This document shows positions 55,203-64,000 of a stretch of DNA of 64,000 bases, piece by piece. A program made the position numbers and the translations under genes. This stretch comes from Planctomycetia bacterium (GTDB lineage Bacteria > Planctomycetota > Planctomycetia > Pirellulales > Thermoguttaceae). How positions within the stretch are numbered: position 1 is the first letter of the stretch; each line of letters begins with the position of its first letter. The notes under the pieces are model-generated. The model was given only the letters and a program-made list of their open reading frames with translations. It made no database searches and was not told the origin of the DNA. Location: contig JAUNBG010000001.1 in the NCBI GenBank assembly GCA_030527205.1, positions 225,053 to 289,052 on the forward strand. Reading direction: 5' to 3'.

Positions 55203-56457
55203 AATAATTATCTCGGGATATTAACTGAATATTTTCCGTACGTTCGATATAATTCATGCAAAGATAAACGATCATAACATAGAACATCGAATAGGTAAAT
55301 ACACTTTCCATTAATCCGGATACGAAAGAACAAACTCCCAGCGAAACAAAGGCGCAGCGTATTAATAACAATTCCCGACTTCCCTTTTCGAACATCGTCG
55401 ACGTTTGTCTCCAAAACAAATAATAAATATATAAATAAACGAGCAGCCCAATAATTCCATAGCCAAGCCAGAAATCAAAGAAGTCCGAATGTGTATGTAA
55501 TGCAATGCCTAGAGAACTTTCGGTAACATTAAAAATCCCTGATATCCCAACGCCAAACAAAATCGCGTTGATATTTGCTTCGTTCAATTCATAATCGATG
55601 ACGACTTTTTGAATTTCGTTGCGACCACTGCCGCCGTCCTCTTCAACCATCATCCAACGTACTAAATAGTTTTGTCCGTAAGTAAAAAGAAAGGAAAATA
55701 AAAGAACCGCCGCTATTGTTACTCCAATTAATTGCGAGACTTTAAAATTCTTTAAATTGACGAAAACCGCATAAAAAATCGCCATACAGATGGCCAATTG
55801 AGTTGTGCGTTGATAGCTGCGAAAAAGGAAAACTATAGCTGAACCAATCACCAAATAAAATATTAACCGTTTAAAAAGGGTATTATTTTTCGCCCAATAG
55901 AGCGATAAAATCATAACAAAGGGAATACATCCGGTAAATCCTTTATTCGACATTGCCCTGCCGGACAAATTACCTTCAATCATTTCTCCGTCGGCCGTCT
56001 TGTAAAATCCTTCCTGAAGACCGGAATCGGCAATAAAAAAGGTCATGAAAATACTGATCACCATTCCCCACCAGAAACAGAACATTAAGCGTTTTATAAA
56101 AACTGAATCCAAGTTGATTTGATTCAGAACATAAATCATAAACAACCAAATTGCGGGCTTTGAAAAATTACCTAATTCCTGGAAATACAATGAAGAAGGT
56201 TTTGAAATCAAGATAGAAATAAAACAGAAACTCAAGGCAAGAATACATAAAAACCATGGATCGATAACATGTTTATTTCTGTTTTTATTTGTTAATAATA
56301 AAAACAATAGAGAGAAAAATAAAAGAGCATGAATCAACTGATAAACAGAACTGTTTTCAGAAATCGCTCTCGTCGTATTGAGAATACGAATTATAATCTG
56401 GTAAAATAAAGCATAAAAGCAGATATAAAAGTAACAAATATTCTTTATGGATAACAT
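55186..56457 (-). CDS. O-antigen ligase/polymerase-like membrane protein (Wzy type)
   Basis: Likely joins polysaccharide repeat units on the outer face of the inner membrane. Seen: about ten or more hydrophobic segments (for example LIHALLFFSLLFLLLTN, WFLCILALSFCFISILIS and VTIAAVLLFSFLFTYG). A large extracytoplasmic loop carries GRNEIQKVVIDYELNE and HTHSDFFDFWLGYGIIGLLV, the pattern of the Wzy_C/O-antigen ligase family. The length of 423 residues is normal. The start is ATG at 56457. It overlaps the downstream CapK gene by 17 bases. Confidence 0.8.
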   Translation of the reverse strand: MLSIKNICYFYICFYALFYQIIIRILNTTRAISENSSVYQLIHALLFFSLLFLLLTNKNRNKHVIDPWFLCILALSFCFISILISKPSSLYFQELGNFSKPAIWLFMIYVLNQINLDSVFIKRLMFCFWWGMVISIFMTFFIADSGLQEGFYKTADGEMIEGNLSGRAMSNKGFTGCIPFVMILSLYWAKNNTLFKRLIFYLVIGSAIVFLFRSYQRTTQLAICMAIFYAVFVNLKNFKVSQLIGVTIAAVLLFSFLFTYGQNYLVRWMMVEEDGGSGRNEIQKVVIDYELNEANINAILFGVGISGIFNVTESSLGIALHTHSDFFDFWLGYGIIGLLVYLYIYYLFWRQTSTMFEKGSRELLLIRCAFVSLGVCSFVSGLMESVFTYSMFYVMIVYLCMNYIERTENIQLISRDNYYGLHN

Positions 56458-56752
56458 ATGTGTATAGGGGCTATAAAATTTGTCAATAATAAAATAAAAA
56501 TTACATTTCCAATATCGTAGAAAAACAAAGGAAGCTAAAAATCAATGGAGATAAAGTATGTATGCTTTTTTGTAAATGATCAAGAATAGCATCGTTTGGT
56601 TTTACACAATCAAACATTCTCTAAGTATTTTATCAATTGACAAACGATTGGAAAACAAAAAAAATTTTTTTCAATTCGCATCGCCGTCGTTTAATCGTTT
56701 GCAAAAAACACACACTTTTATGTTGCAATCTTATTTGACGATAAATCAAAAG

Positions 56753-57889
56753 TCATCTATCGCGATCAAAAATCGTTTTAAGCACTTCGTGGTGAGCGGG
56801 ACAACGCAAAAGATTTTCGGTACAACGCAGACCATCCTTCGATTGCAAAACTCGAAGGAGAGATAAACCGGTATATTTGTTAAAGAGAAATACTATTCTT
56901 CTAAAACCAACTAAAGCCCCAGCGTATCTTTGTCGAAGTTGCATACAAAAATTGTTCCATTCTTTCTTATACGCGTCTTCGTCGGCAAGAATTTTATCAT
57001 ACCCTTCCATTTTTTCGAGGTATTGATCGCGTTTATCGCCTTGCGCTATGGAAAAAAGCGTGTCGGCGTCTCTTTCGATTGGTATTTTTTCAACGGATAT
57101 GAGCCGATTATTTTCGATTTGAACCGCTACCAACAACCCGTTATTCCAAAAATTTGCCCTTTCCTCGCTCATATTTTTGCGGAGCGGCGTAAAAATAAAA
57201 TTACCCAACCCATAGAAAATGGGATGCGACTCATAAATTTCGCTTGCGCAGATACAATGGGAATGATGGCAAATAATCAGTTCGGCTCCGAGTTCCGTCA
57301 ATAATCTCAATGACTCGCGCAAAGCAGGATAAGGGTATCGAAAATATTCGTTACCGCCATGAATAACTACAATTTTAAAGTAGTCCGACGGAATTGATTT
57401 TAATTGTCTAATGACGTAGGGTAAATCGAATGGATTTGCTCCAGCGCCGTCTTTTGTCGCGTACGAAAATTCTCGTTCTGCAAATGATAAAATGGCAATT
57501 TTTGAATCGCCATAAGACAAAAAAAGAGGTTGCGAAGCTTCTTCCAAATTGCGACCAGCGCCAAGGCGATTGATTCCCGCCCGATCCAATGCGGCGCAAG
57601 TAGAAAGAACCCCGGCATTTCCATGATCGCGAATATGATTATTTGCTAAAGTAACTCCGTTAATCCCAAGGGCACGTATTCCGTGAACCATTTTCGTCGT
57701 TCCGCTCAAAACCGGTCCGCTTTTTTTTATGGGGGAAGGCGCGTCGATCAGCGGCATTTCAAGGTTTGCCAACACGTAATCGTAAGAACGGAAGAACGTT
57801 CCTCTTTTTTTCAGCAATTCGCTGTTATTTTCAAAAACGGCTCTGTCCGAACCGGAAGGCGCCAAATCGCCTGCAAATAAAATTTTCAT
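56753..57889 (-). CDS. CapA-family metallophosphatase-like protein
   Basis: Family linked to poly-gamma-glutamate and capsule synthesis. Seen: the metal-binding strands LFAGDLAPSGSD, VLANLEMPLID, VTLANNHIRDHG and the closing VIHGGNEYFRYPYP, LIICHHSHCICASEI and YGLGNFIF, all conserved in the CapA domain. The last 100 residues form a separate helical tail, part of which is also found as a fragment at 51388-51640. Length is 378 residues and the start is ATG at 57889. No signal peptide is seen. A role in anchoring or modifying the polymer is inference. Confidence 0.88.
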   Translation of the reverse strand: MKILFAGDLAPSGSDRAVFENNSELLKKRGTFFRSYDYVLANLEMPLIDAPSPIKKSGPVLSGTTKMVHGIRALGINGVTLANNHIRDHGNAGVLSTCAALDRAGINRLGAGRNLEEASQPLFLSYGDSKIAILSFAEREFSYATKDGAGANPFDLPYVIRQLKSIPSDYFKIVVIHGGNEYFRYPYPALRESLRLLTELGAELIICHHSHCICASEIYESHPIFYGLGNFIFTPLRKNMSEERANFWNNGLLVAVQIENNRLISVEKIPIERDADTLFSIAQGDKRDQYLEKMEGYDKILADEDAYKKEWNNFCMQLRQRYAGALVGFRRIVFLFNKYTGLSLLRVLQSKDGLRCTENLLRCPAHHEVLKTIFDRDR

Positions 57890-58049
57890 AGCTGTATTCT
57901 ATTATTTGTCAATAAATTATGAATTGTATTATTAATTCTTTTATGATATAAAAAACAATCCGAACCGAAGATATTGATAAAAAACTAAATGAGTTTCAAA
58001 TCTTGGGACGCACTCTTGAATTGAACAGCAAACTCGTATAAATATATCT

Positions 58050-58162
58050 AAGGAAGTTCTAAAAATCTGTCGGGAACGCGGACGTCTCGTTCGCAGGAAC
58101 AGGTTTTTAAAACGCTTAATGAATTGGGGTTATTGCACAAAACAGGTTTTTAGAAATTCCTC
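58050..58162 (+). repeat. 110-bp palindromic element, copy F
   Basis: Begins AAGGAAGTTCTAAAAA and ends TTTTTAGAAATTCCTCC. The internal GCGGACGTCTCGTTCGC is the core hairpin with one G-T pair. It lies between capA and the first GT2 gene. The rest of 57890-58224 shows nothing else. Confidence 0.85.
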
Positions 58163-58224
58163 CTACGGACTCTTCGTTAAACTTAAAAAACAGGAATCGA
58201 CAGAAACTTGCAGGAAAGAAAAAA

Positions 58225-59439
58225 CTATACGTCTTTTTGGGTAAAAAAGAAATATCTTATGGGAAAGGACGATTTAATCGACAACAAAAAAAGTTTTAAT
58301 TTAAACTGCGAACGTATAAAAAACGATAAAATATGTAGTTTGTATGCCATGACTTGCCAAGAAGAGCACAGCGAGTACTTGTTGCCAAAATCCATTGTTT
58401 TTTGTAAAGCGACGGCGTTTTTTTCCCAGGACGCGGCTAAAAGACGAGCTTTAAAAACTCTTCTTAGGATTATCTTCGCGTCAATATTCAATCGGCCTTG
58501 AATGTGAAAATAATACCATATCAGCATAGCGTCGATCGTTATAAAAAAACGTCGTTTTCCTATTTTATTTGTCGCGCTATTACCGTGACGTCTGTATACG
58601 GCCATTTTTTCATTGATATAACCTAACGACCAACCGCGACAGAGCATATCCCAGCGAAGTATCGTGTCACCCAGAGCAAAACGTCTGAGGAACATTGGGT
58701 TTTCGATTATTCCTATTCGATAGAGTTCTTTTGGGTACAATATTGTAAGCGTACCGATTCGGGAATTGTCGGGATTTTTTGTCATATCGTTAAGCGTTCT
58801 GACAGACTTGACGCCACAAAGTTTTTGTTTTTTAAAAAGATGAATTTCGTCTTGATATACTGAGTAATTGGTACTAACCAATCCCATTTTGGAATGCCGT
58901 TCAATAAATTCAACTTGCTTTTGCAGTTTTTTCATGTCCGTCCAATAATCATCACCTTCGCAATGGGCGATATATTTTCCGCGACATGATAATAATGTTC
59001 GTATTCCGTTACTGCTTCCGTTTTGGGTTAGATTTTTTTCCGAAATCAAAACGCGAATCAAATGCGGATATTTTTTTTGATATTCGAAAATAATTTCTCG
59101 CGTCTTATCCGTCGAACAGTCTTCGCCGATCACCAATTCAAAGGGAAAGTCCGTTTCCTGATTAACAACCCCTTCGATCGCCTGTCGAATGTACTTTTCA
59201 TGATTGTACGCTAGCATGTCAACGCTGACGAGCGGTTCAATTTGGCGAACGGCTTCATCACTGATTTCTGTGCAAGGAATGTTATGAATATCCGTAAACG
59301 TAATCGGACAACCGCGAAGCTCTTCTAATTCCGCTAAAACAGCGGGATCCATTTGAGGAATGGGAAAATCCTTAATCTCTTGATAGAGCGTTTTTCCCAC
59401 CATTGGAGGAGCATCTTGCAACAGAGGTTCGTTTGACAT
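58225..59439 (-). CDS. GT2-family glycosyltransferase with N-terminal extension (1)
   Basis: Cytoplasmic sugar transferase of the polysaccharide cluster. Seen: a GT-A fold from about residue 65 with DMLAYNHEKYIRQAIEGV, LVIGEDCSTDKTREI and the metal-binding CEGDDYWTD. A 55-residue extension comes before it (ELRGCPITFTDIHNIPC), which is not part of the usual fold. The C-terminal half differs strongly from the paralogue at 61303-62514. The frame is open from a TTG at 59451. I chose the ATG at 59439, which has a GGAG at good spacing. It starts 17 bp after the flippase stop. Confidence 0.87.
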   Translation of the reverse strand: MSNEPLLQDAPPMVGKTLYQEIKDFPIPQMDPAVLAELEELRGCPITFTDIHNIPCTEISDEAVRQIEPLVSVDMLAYNHEKYIRQAIEGVVNQETDFPFELVIGEDCSTDKTREIIFEYQKKYPHLIRVLISEKNLTQNGSSNGIRTLLSCRGKYIAHCEGDDYWTDMKKLQKQVEFIERHSKMGLVSTNYSVYQDEIHLFKKQKLCGVKSVRTLNDMTKNPDNSRIGTLTILYPKELYRIGIIENPMFLRRFALGDTILRWDMLCRGWSLGYINEKMAVYRRHGNSATNKIGKRRFFITIDAMLIWYYFHIQGRLNIDAKIILRRVFKARLLAASWEKNAVALQKTMDFGNKYSLCSSWQVMAYKLHILSFFIRSQFKLKLFLLSIKSSFPIRYFFFTQKDV

Positions 59440-59455
59440 ATTTTGCTCCAAATAA

Positions 59456-60934
59456 TTACGAAAGATGAAATATTCGTTTAACGCCAGGAAATTTATGTCC
59501 TAAAAGTCCGACCAAATCGATAAAAGCAGGGGTTCGAAAATAATGATTCAGCAACAAATAACAAACTGTCCCTATTATAGCAGGAACGATCAATCCTGTC
59601 CAGTGGGAATAGGGATAAATTAAACGATAGGCTCCCCAGGCGACGAAGCACGAAGCCGCCGCGAGCAGGGCGTAAAAATAAACGCTTTTTAATTGTTTCC
59701 AAAGATTAAACTTGATTTCCTTCCCGACGTAATATGAATTCAAATAAGCAGAAATACAAGAAGAAAAAATCCCGAAACAGAGCATTGGAATTAACCCGCA
59801 AAAATATAAAATGCCAATACTAACAACGGCAAGGCATTTTTTAAGGATTTCCAACCATAAAAAAAGGTCGGAACGTCCGCGAGCGTTCAAGATTTGCAAG
59901 TTAAGAACATGAATGGGATAAAGAACGACCGTACAGGTCAGCAGCCACCAATACGGAATGCAGGGAAGCCATTTTGGCGTCAAGACGAGTTCGATAAACG
60001 GATACGACAGTACGCAAATCAAATAGGCCGGAAAAACGATCGTAAAAACGGAAACGCAAAGCGCTCGTTTAAAGGCGTCACGCAGACGAGGAATGTCGTC
60101 TTGAATCTTCGAGAAGGCGGGAAACAAAACTGTCGATATCGCGCTTTGAATACTGTGTGGCCAAAGTGTCGAATAACGTCGCGCCTGTTCGTAATACCCC
60201 AATGTTTGGGCCGAATAGAATTTTCCGATCGTTACATTATAGATGTTGACAAAAAAACTGTCCAAAAGACCGGCGACAAGAAGTTTTGAACCGAATTGAA
60301 AGAGGTTTCCCAACGCTTTAAGACTGAACGCAAGGGAAGGCAGCCAACGAACAAACATAAAAACGAAAACCGTTCCAAACGCCGTCGCGAGAAACGTTTG
60401 CCAGACCAGTGCCCAAACGCCGTAACCTTTCCAGGCCAGCCAGAGAGCGACAAGACCGCTTATCAGAATACCAAATAATTTACTTGCGTTAATATAACCT
60501 TGACGTAATTGGCGTCCCAGGATGATATGTTGTATCGAACCGAGAGCCCCGACAGGAAGAGCCCAGGCGGAAACCATAATCGTCTTGCTGAGAATCGGTT
60601 GATGATAAAAATCAGCGATGTAAGGGGCCGCGATGATCATCAGGAAGCAGCAAAGGAAACTTAACAGCATATTATAGTAGAAAACGGACGAAAGATCGAT
60701 TTGTGTTACATCTTTCCGTTGCAACAACGCTTGTGAAAATCCGCCGTTGATAAAAACCTGGCTGACTGCCCAAAAGATCGTCAACATCCCGAGAACGCCA
60801 TAGTCGTCCGGACTAAGGAGCCTCGCCATGAAGATTCCTAATAAAATTTGGATAAACTGACTGGCAAACTGGAAAATCAGAACCCAACTCGCCGCTTTAA
60901 AGGATCGCTTCGCTAAGTTTTTATCGTCGGACAT
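59456..60934 (-). CDS. Wzx-type lipid-linked oligosaccharide flippase
   Basis: Moves lipid-linked repeat units across the inner membrane. Seen: the polysaccharide-synthesis start KRSFKAASWVLIFQFASQFI, then QILLGIFMARLLSPDDYGVL and about 12-14 hydrophobic helices over 492 residues, as in MATE-like Wzx proteins. A second conserved part is VLFPAFSKIQDDIPRLRDAF. The start is ATG at 60934. It leads the unit with the GT2 gene that follows 17 bp downstream. A decayed, nearly identical copy lies at 62529-63389. Confidence 0.9.
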   Translation of the reverse strand: MSDDKNLAKRSFKAASWVLIFQFASQFIQILLGIFMARLLSPDDYGVLGMLTIFWAVSQVFINGGFSQALLQRKDVTQIDLSSVFYYNMLLSFLCCFLMIIAAPYIADFYHQPILSKTIMVSAWALPVGALGSIQHIILGRQLRQGYINASKLFGILISGLVALWLAWKGYGVWALVWQTFLATAFGTVFVFMFVRWLPSLAFSLKALGNLFQFGSKLLVAGLLDSFFVNIYNVTIGKFYSAQTLGYYEQARRYSTLWPHSIQSAISTVLFPAFSKIQDDIPRLRDAFKRALCVSVFTIVFPAYLICVLSYPFIELVLTPKWLPCIPYWWLLTCTVVLYPIHVLNLQILNARGRSDLFLWLEILKKCLAVVSIGILYFCGLIPMLCFGIFSSCISAYLNSYYVGKEIKFNLWKQLKSVYFYALLAAASCFVAWGAYRLIYPYSHWTGLIVPAIIGTVCYLLLNHYFRTPAFIDLVGLLGHKFPGVKRIFHLS

Positions 60935-61203
60935 GAAATTGTTATAATAAAGGATGCTTTGTAACGCAAATCGTTTATTGCGGGTCGTTGATCAGGATCA
61001 TTCTTTTCATGACTTTAACGCTGTATCGCCGTTAAACGACTCGGGATACTATACGCTCATCTTTTTACCCATTTTAACGAAAACGCCGCAAATAGTGTTC
61101 CGTAAAATTTCTATTTATCGATTGCCTCCGTTGCGAAACAGCAGGTTACCGGCATAGAACCGAAAGAATAATGTCCGTCCGATCCTGGATTCGTTTCAAG
61201 GAA

Positions 61204-61247
61204 CAATGTTTTTGACAAAATCTTTCACGGACTTAAAAAAACATTGT
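61204..61247. other. inverted repeat downstream of the second GT2 gene
   Basis: ACAATGTTTTT and AAAAACATTGT, separated by about 22 bases, form an 11-bp stem in the 368-bp spacer after the GT2 gene. No clear T-run follows on the minus strand, so a terminator is only possible. No gene is seen in 60935-61302. Confidence 0.35.
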
Positions 61248-61302
61248 GATCTGAAATCGATCATCGTAAACCATTATATTAAATAACTTGTATAATCGAT
61301 AA

Positions 61303-62514
61303 CTAATCTGGCTTTCGTTTTATGTAGCGGATAACTTTGTTTAAGAAAAAATTCAGATGATTCAATGGACGATAAATACAACATTTTAAAGCCAGTCTTT
61401 TACACCAATATTTAAACACAGATGTTATGTTGTTTTTGCGTTCGAGTTCAAATATAAGAGCAAGGTTGTCTTTATGTTGCATTAACGCGTTTAATTTTCT
61501 GTTTTTAAAAATCTTTTTCAGAAAATAGGTTTCAAGCTGTTTTTTTTCTATGTTGGAATAATATTGGCAGAGCCTGTTTTTCCAGAAATAATAACGAAGA
61601 ACGTATGCGTCTCGCGTAATCTCAAAAGGAAATCGACTTGAGATGCCCTCTTTGTGTCTTCGATAAATGGCGGTCTTCTCTTGAAGTTTAAAGATTCCGC
61701 CTTTTGAAATAATTCCCAACCATAACGTCAGATCTCCCAATGAAAAAAGTCTGTTAAAAATGGGATCATTGATATAACATTGACAAATTAAATCTTTTCT
61801 GCATAACGATGTCAAGGTTCCAATTGTTGATTTATTGACAAGTTGTGTTATGGCATCTAAACCATAAAGCGGCGACTTAAAAGCAATATCCTCGATTGGT
61901 TCCGGCCCGAATTGTTTGGTTTTTTCATAATAGATTTGATAATTCGAGGTCACCATTCCGAGTTTTTTATTGTTTTCCATTAAATCGACCTGTTTTTGCA
62001 GTTTTTTCTTATCGATCCAATAATCGTCTCCTTCGCAAAAGGCGATATATTTTCCTCGACATGATAAAACAGTTCGTTTTCCGTTGCTGCTTCCGTTTTG
62101 GGTTAGATTTTTTTCCGAAATCAAAACGCGAATCAAATGCGGATACTTCTTTTGATATTCCAAAATAATCTCGCGTGTTTTATCCGTCGAACAATCCTCG
62201 CCGATGACCAGTTCAAAGGGAAAATCCGTCTCTTGATTAACGACGCCATCGATCGCCTCACGAATAAACTTTTCGTGATTATAAGTGATCATGCAAACGC
62301 TGACCAATGGATCAAGTTGACGAACGACTTCGCTACTGATTTCTGTGCAGGAAATATTATGAATATCGGTAAACGGAATCGGACAACCGCGCAACTCTTC
62401 CAATTCTGCCAATAAGGAAGACTCCATTTGCGGAACGGGAAAATCCTTAATCTCTTGATAGATCGTTTTTCCTGACATCGCCGGAGCGTCTTGCAAAAGG
62501 GGCTCTTTTGTCAT
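61303..62514 (-). CDS. GT2-family glycosyltransferase with N-terminal extension (2)
   Basis: Paralogue of the gene at 58225-59439. Seen: the same 55-residue N-terminal extension (ELRGCPIPFTDIHNISC), the GT-A core with MITYNHEKFIREAIDGVVNQ and EDCSTDKTREI, and the metal motif CEGDDYWIDKK. The first 170 residues are nearly identical in both proteins; from about 175 on the sequences separate, which suggests a different acceptor or sugar. I chose the ATG at 62514 by comparison with the paralogue; an ATG at 62526 is also in frame. It directly follows the flippase pseudogene, as its paralogue follows the intact flippase. Confidence 0.85.
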   Translation of the reverse strand: MTKEPLLQDAPAMSGKTIYQEIKDFPVPQMESSLLAELEELRGCPIPFTDIHNISCTEISSEVVRQLDPLVSVCMITYNHEKFIREAIDGVVNQETDFPFELVIGEDCSTDKTREIILEYQKKYPHLIRVLISEKNLTQNGSSNGKRTVLSCRGKYIAFCEGDDYWIDKKKLQKQVDLMENNKKLGMVTSNYQIYYEKTKQFGPEPIEDIAFKSPLYGLDAITQLVNKSTIGTLTSLCRKDLICQCYINDPIFNRLFSLGDLTLWLGIISKGGIFKLQEKTAIYRRHKEGISSRFPFEITRDAYVLRYYFWKNRLCQYYSNIEKKQLETYFLKKIFKNRKLNALMQHKDNLALIFELERKNNITSVFKYWCKRLALKCCIYRPLNHLNFFLNKVIRYIKRKPD

Positions 62515-62528
62515 TATTATTGTCATTA

Positions 62529-63389
62529 TTATTTGCCGGGTTGCGAAAGTCGAAATATTCGTTTAACGCCAGGGAATTTATCTCCTAAAAGTCCGACCAA
62601 ATCGATAAAAGCGGGGGTTCGAAAATAATGATTCAGCAACAAACAACAAACAGTCCCGATTATAGCAGGAACGATCAATCCTGTCCAGTGGGAACAGGGA
62701 TAAATTGAACGATAGGCTCCCCAGGCGACGAAGCACGAAGCCGCCGCAAGCAAGGCGTAAAGATAAACGCTTTTTAATTGTTTCCAAAGATTAAACTCGA
62801 TTTCCTTCCCGACGTTATATGAATTCAAATAAGCAGAAATACAAGAAGAAAATATCATAAAAATCAACATCGGAATTAACCCGCAAAAATATAAAATGCC
62901 AATACTAACAACGGCAAGGCATTTTTTAAGGATTTCCAACCATAAAAAAAGGTCGGAACGTCCGCGAGCGTTCAAGATTTGCAAGTTAAGAACATGAATG
63001 GGATAAAGAACGACCGTACAGGTCAGCAGCCACCAATACGGAATGCAGGGAAGCCATTTTGGCGTCAAGACGAGTTCGATAAACGGATACGACAGTACGC
63101 AAATCAAATAGGCCGGAAAAACGATCGTAAAAACGGAAACGCAAAGCGCTCGTTTAAAGGCGTCACGCAGACGAGGAATGTCGTCTTGAATCTTTGAAAA
63201 AGGCGGGAAACAAAACCGTTGCGAGAAATATTGGCCAAACCAGCGTCCAAATGCCGTCGTCGTCCGGACTAAGGAGCCGCGCCATAAAGATTCCAAGCAG
63301 AATCTGTATGAATTGGCTCGCAAACTGGAAAATCAGAACCCAACTCGCCGCTTTAAAGGATCGCTTCGCTAAGTTTTATCGTCGGACAT
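62529..63389 (-). pseudogene. decayed duplicate of the Wzx-type flippase gene
   Basis: The 3' part is nearly identical in DNA and protein to the intact flippase at 59456-60934 (from KIQDDIPRLRDAF to the end). The 5' part is broken: MSDDKT is followed at once by a stop, because one A of an A-run is missing. The segment FKAASWVLIFQFASQFIQIL then joins, after an internal deletion at SPDDDG, to a piece matching GVWALVWQTFLATA, and after another deletion to VLFPAF. About 620 bp are lost in total. Confidence 0.85.
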
Positions 63390-63402
63390 GAATGTATTTT
63401 AC

Positions 63403-64000
63403 TTATAACGGAATATTTCCGTGTTTTTTTATCAACGGATTTTGCGATTTGTTTTCTAAACATTGAAGAGCAGCCTCGATTTTTGAACGGGTTTCTTCCG
63501 GACGAATGACTTCGTCGATAAAACCTCTTTGCGCGGCATAATATGGATTGAGAAACTGTCGTTCATAATCGTCAATAAGATTTTTACGTTCCTGATCGGG
63601 TTGAGAGGATTCGTTCAAGCGTTTCCGATAGACGACGTTGACGGCTCCTTCCGCCCCCATGACCGCAATTTCTGCAATAGGCCACGCGTAAACGATGTCC
63701 GCCCCAAGTCCTTTGCCACACATCGCACAGTAAGCTCCGCCGTAAGCTTTTCGCATAATGAGTGTTATTTTGGGAACAGTCGCTTCCGAATAAGCGTATA
63801 ACAATTTGCTTCCGTGCCGTAAAATTCCTCGATGTTCCTGATCCAAACCGGGCAAAAATCCAGGCACATCGACCAACGTTAGAAGCGGTATGTTAAAGCA
63901 ATCGCAGAAACGAATGAATCGAGCAGCTTTATCGGCGGCATTGCATTCCAACGCTCCGCCCAGAAAGTTCGGTTGATTGGCGATAAGTCCGACACTTCGC
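63403..64000 (-). CDS. acyl-CoA carboxylase carboxyltransferase subunit (partial)
   Basis: Beta-type carboxyltransferase of a biotin-dependent propionyl-CoA/acetyl-CoA carboxylase or a methylmalonyl-CoA decarboxylase. The gene continues beyond the right edge, so the N-terminal half is not visible. Seen: VGLIANQPNFLGGALECNAA, then KAARFIRFCDCFNIPLLTLV, DVPGFLPGLDQEHRGILRHG, ITLIMRKAYGGAYCAMCGKG and a closing YDDYERQ-like region (LIDDYERQFLNPYYAAQRGF), all hallmark parts of the CT domain. It lies beside the polysaccharide cluster but has a metabolic role. Confidence 0.9.
   Translation of the reverse strand, partial: RSVGLIANQPNFLGGALECNAADKAARFIRFCDCFNIPLLTLVDVPGFLPGLDQEHRGILRHGSKLLYAYSEATVPKITLIMRKAYGGAYCAMCGKGLGADIVYAWPIAEIAVMGAEGAVNVVYRKRLNESSQPDQERKNLIDDYERQFLNPYYAAQRGFIDEVIRPEETRSKIEAALQCLENKSQNPLIKKHGNIPL

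Overview
ORGANISM. The window looks like the chromosome of an anaerobic or fermentative planctomycete with an AT-rich genome. Three markers point to Planctomycetes: a DUF1559 prepilin-like protein, a DUF1080 protein beside a Tat-exported Gfo/Idh/MocA oxidoreductase, and a planctomycete-type bacterial microcompartment (BMC) locus with three EutN/CcmL pentamer genes, PduL, acetate kinase and a class II aldolase. A HydG gene for [FeFe]-hydrogenase maturation suggests fermentative hydrogen metabolism. I recognise no tRNA, rRNA, CRISPR array, transposase or phage gene. LAYOUT. 1-8.5 kb (+ strand): a 3-hydroxyacyl-CoA dehydrogenase, ispD, guaA and a very large ABC-type permease. 8.9-14.9 kb: hydG, a small Fis-type HTH protein, 1.6 kb without a convincing gene, an HU-like protein with a Lys/Ala tail, and pyrD. 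15.4-25.4 kb (- strand): an eleven-gene BMC locus, pduL - BMC-H - BMC-H - ackA - EutN - CoA-acylating aldehyde dehydrogenase - small membrane protein - EutN - unknown RpiB-like protein - EutN - aldolase. A good -10 box precedes pduL and a hairpin terminator follows the aldolase. By analogy with characterised planctomycete loci it should split fuculose- or rhamnulose-phosphate-type sugars, enclose the aldehyde, and convert it through acyl-CoA and acyl-phosphate to acid plus ATP. 25.8-33.9 kb: a planctomycete secreted protein, a Wzz/BY-kinase fusion, an RlmI-like methyltransferase, a DUF4405 membrane protein with a small partner, and a GT2-methyltransferase fusion coupled to an MBL-fold hydrolase. 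34.4-45.5 kb: DUF1559 protein, Tat oxidoreductase, lipoprotein, DUF1080 protein, uppP, purA and a large envelope protein with a C-terminal DUF11-like domain. 46.4-63.4 kb (all - strand): an exopolysaccharide or capsule cluster with an alpha/alpha-barrel-like protein, a Zn-dehydrogenase-Gfo/Idh fusion, CapK-type enzymes, GT4, a Wzy-like polymerase, CapA, two GT2 paralogues, one intact and one decayed flippase, and a capK/capA chimeric pseudogene. A carboxyltransferase gene runs off the right edge. REPEATS. Two families of short non-coding elements are scattered through the intergenic spaces. One is about 110 bp with 16-bp terminal inverted repeats and an internal hairpin (six copies). The other is about 200 bp with terminal inverted repeats of about 24 bp (three copies). 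Neither encodes a protein; both look like MITE- or REP-type elements and are the least explained DNA here.
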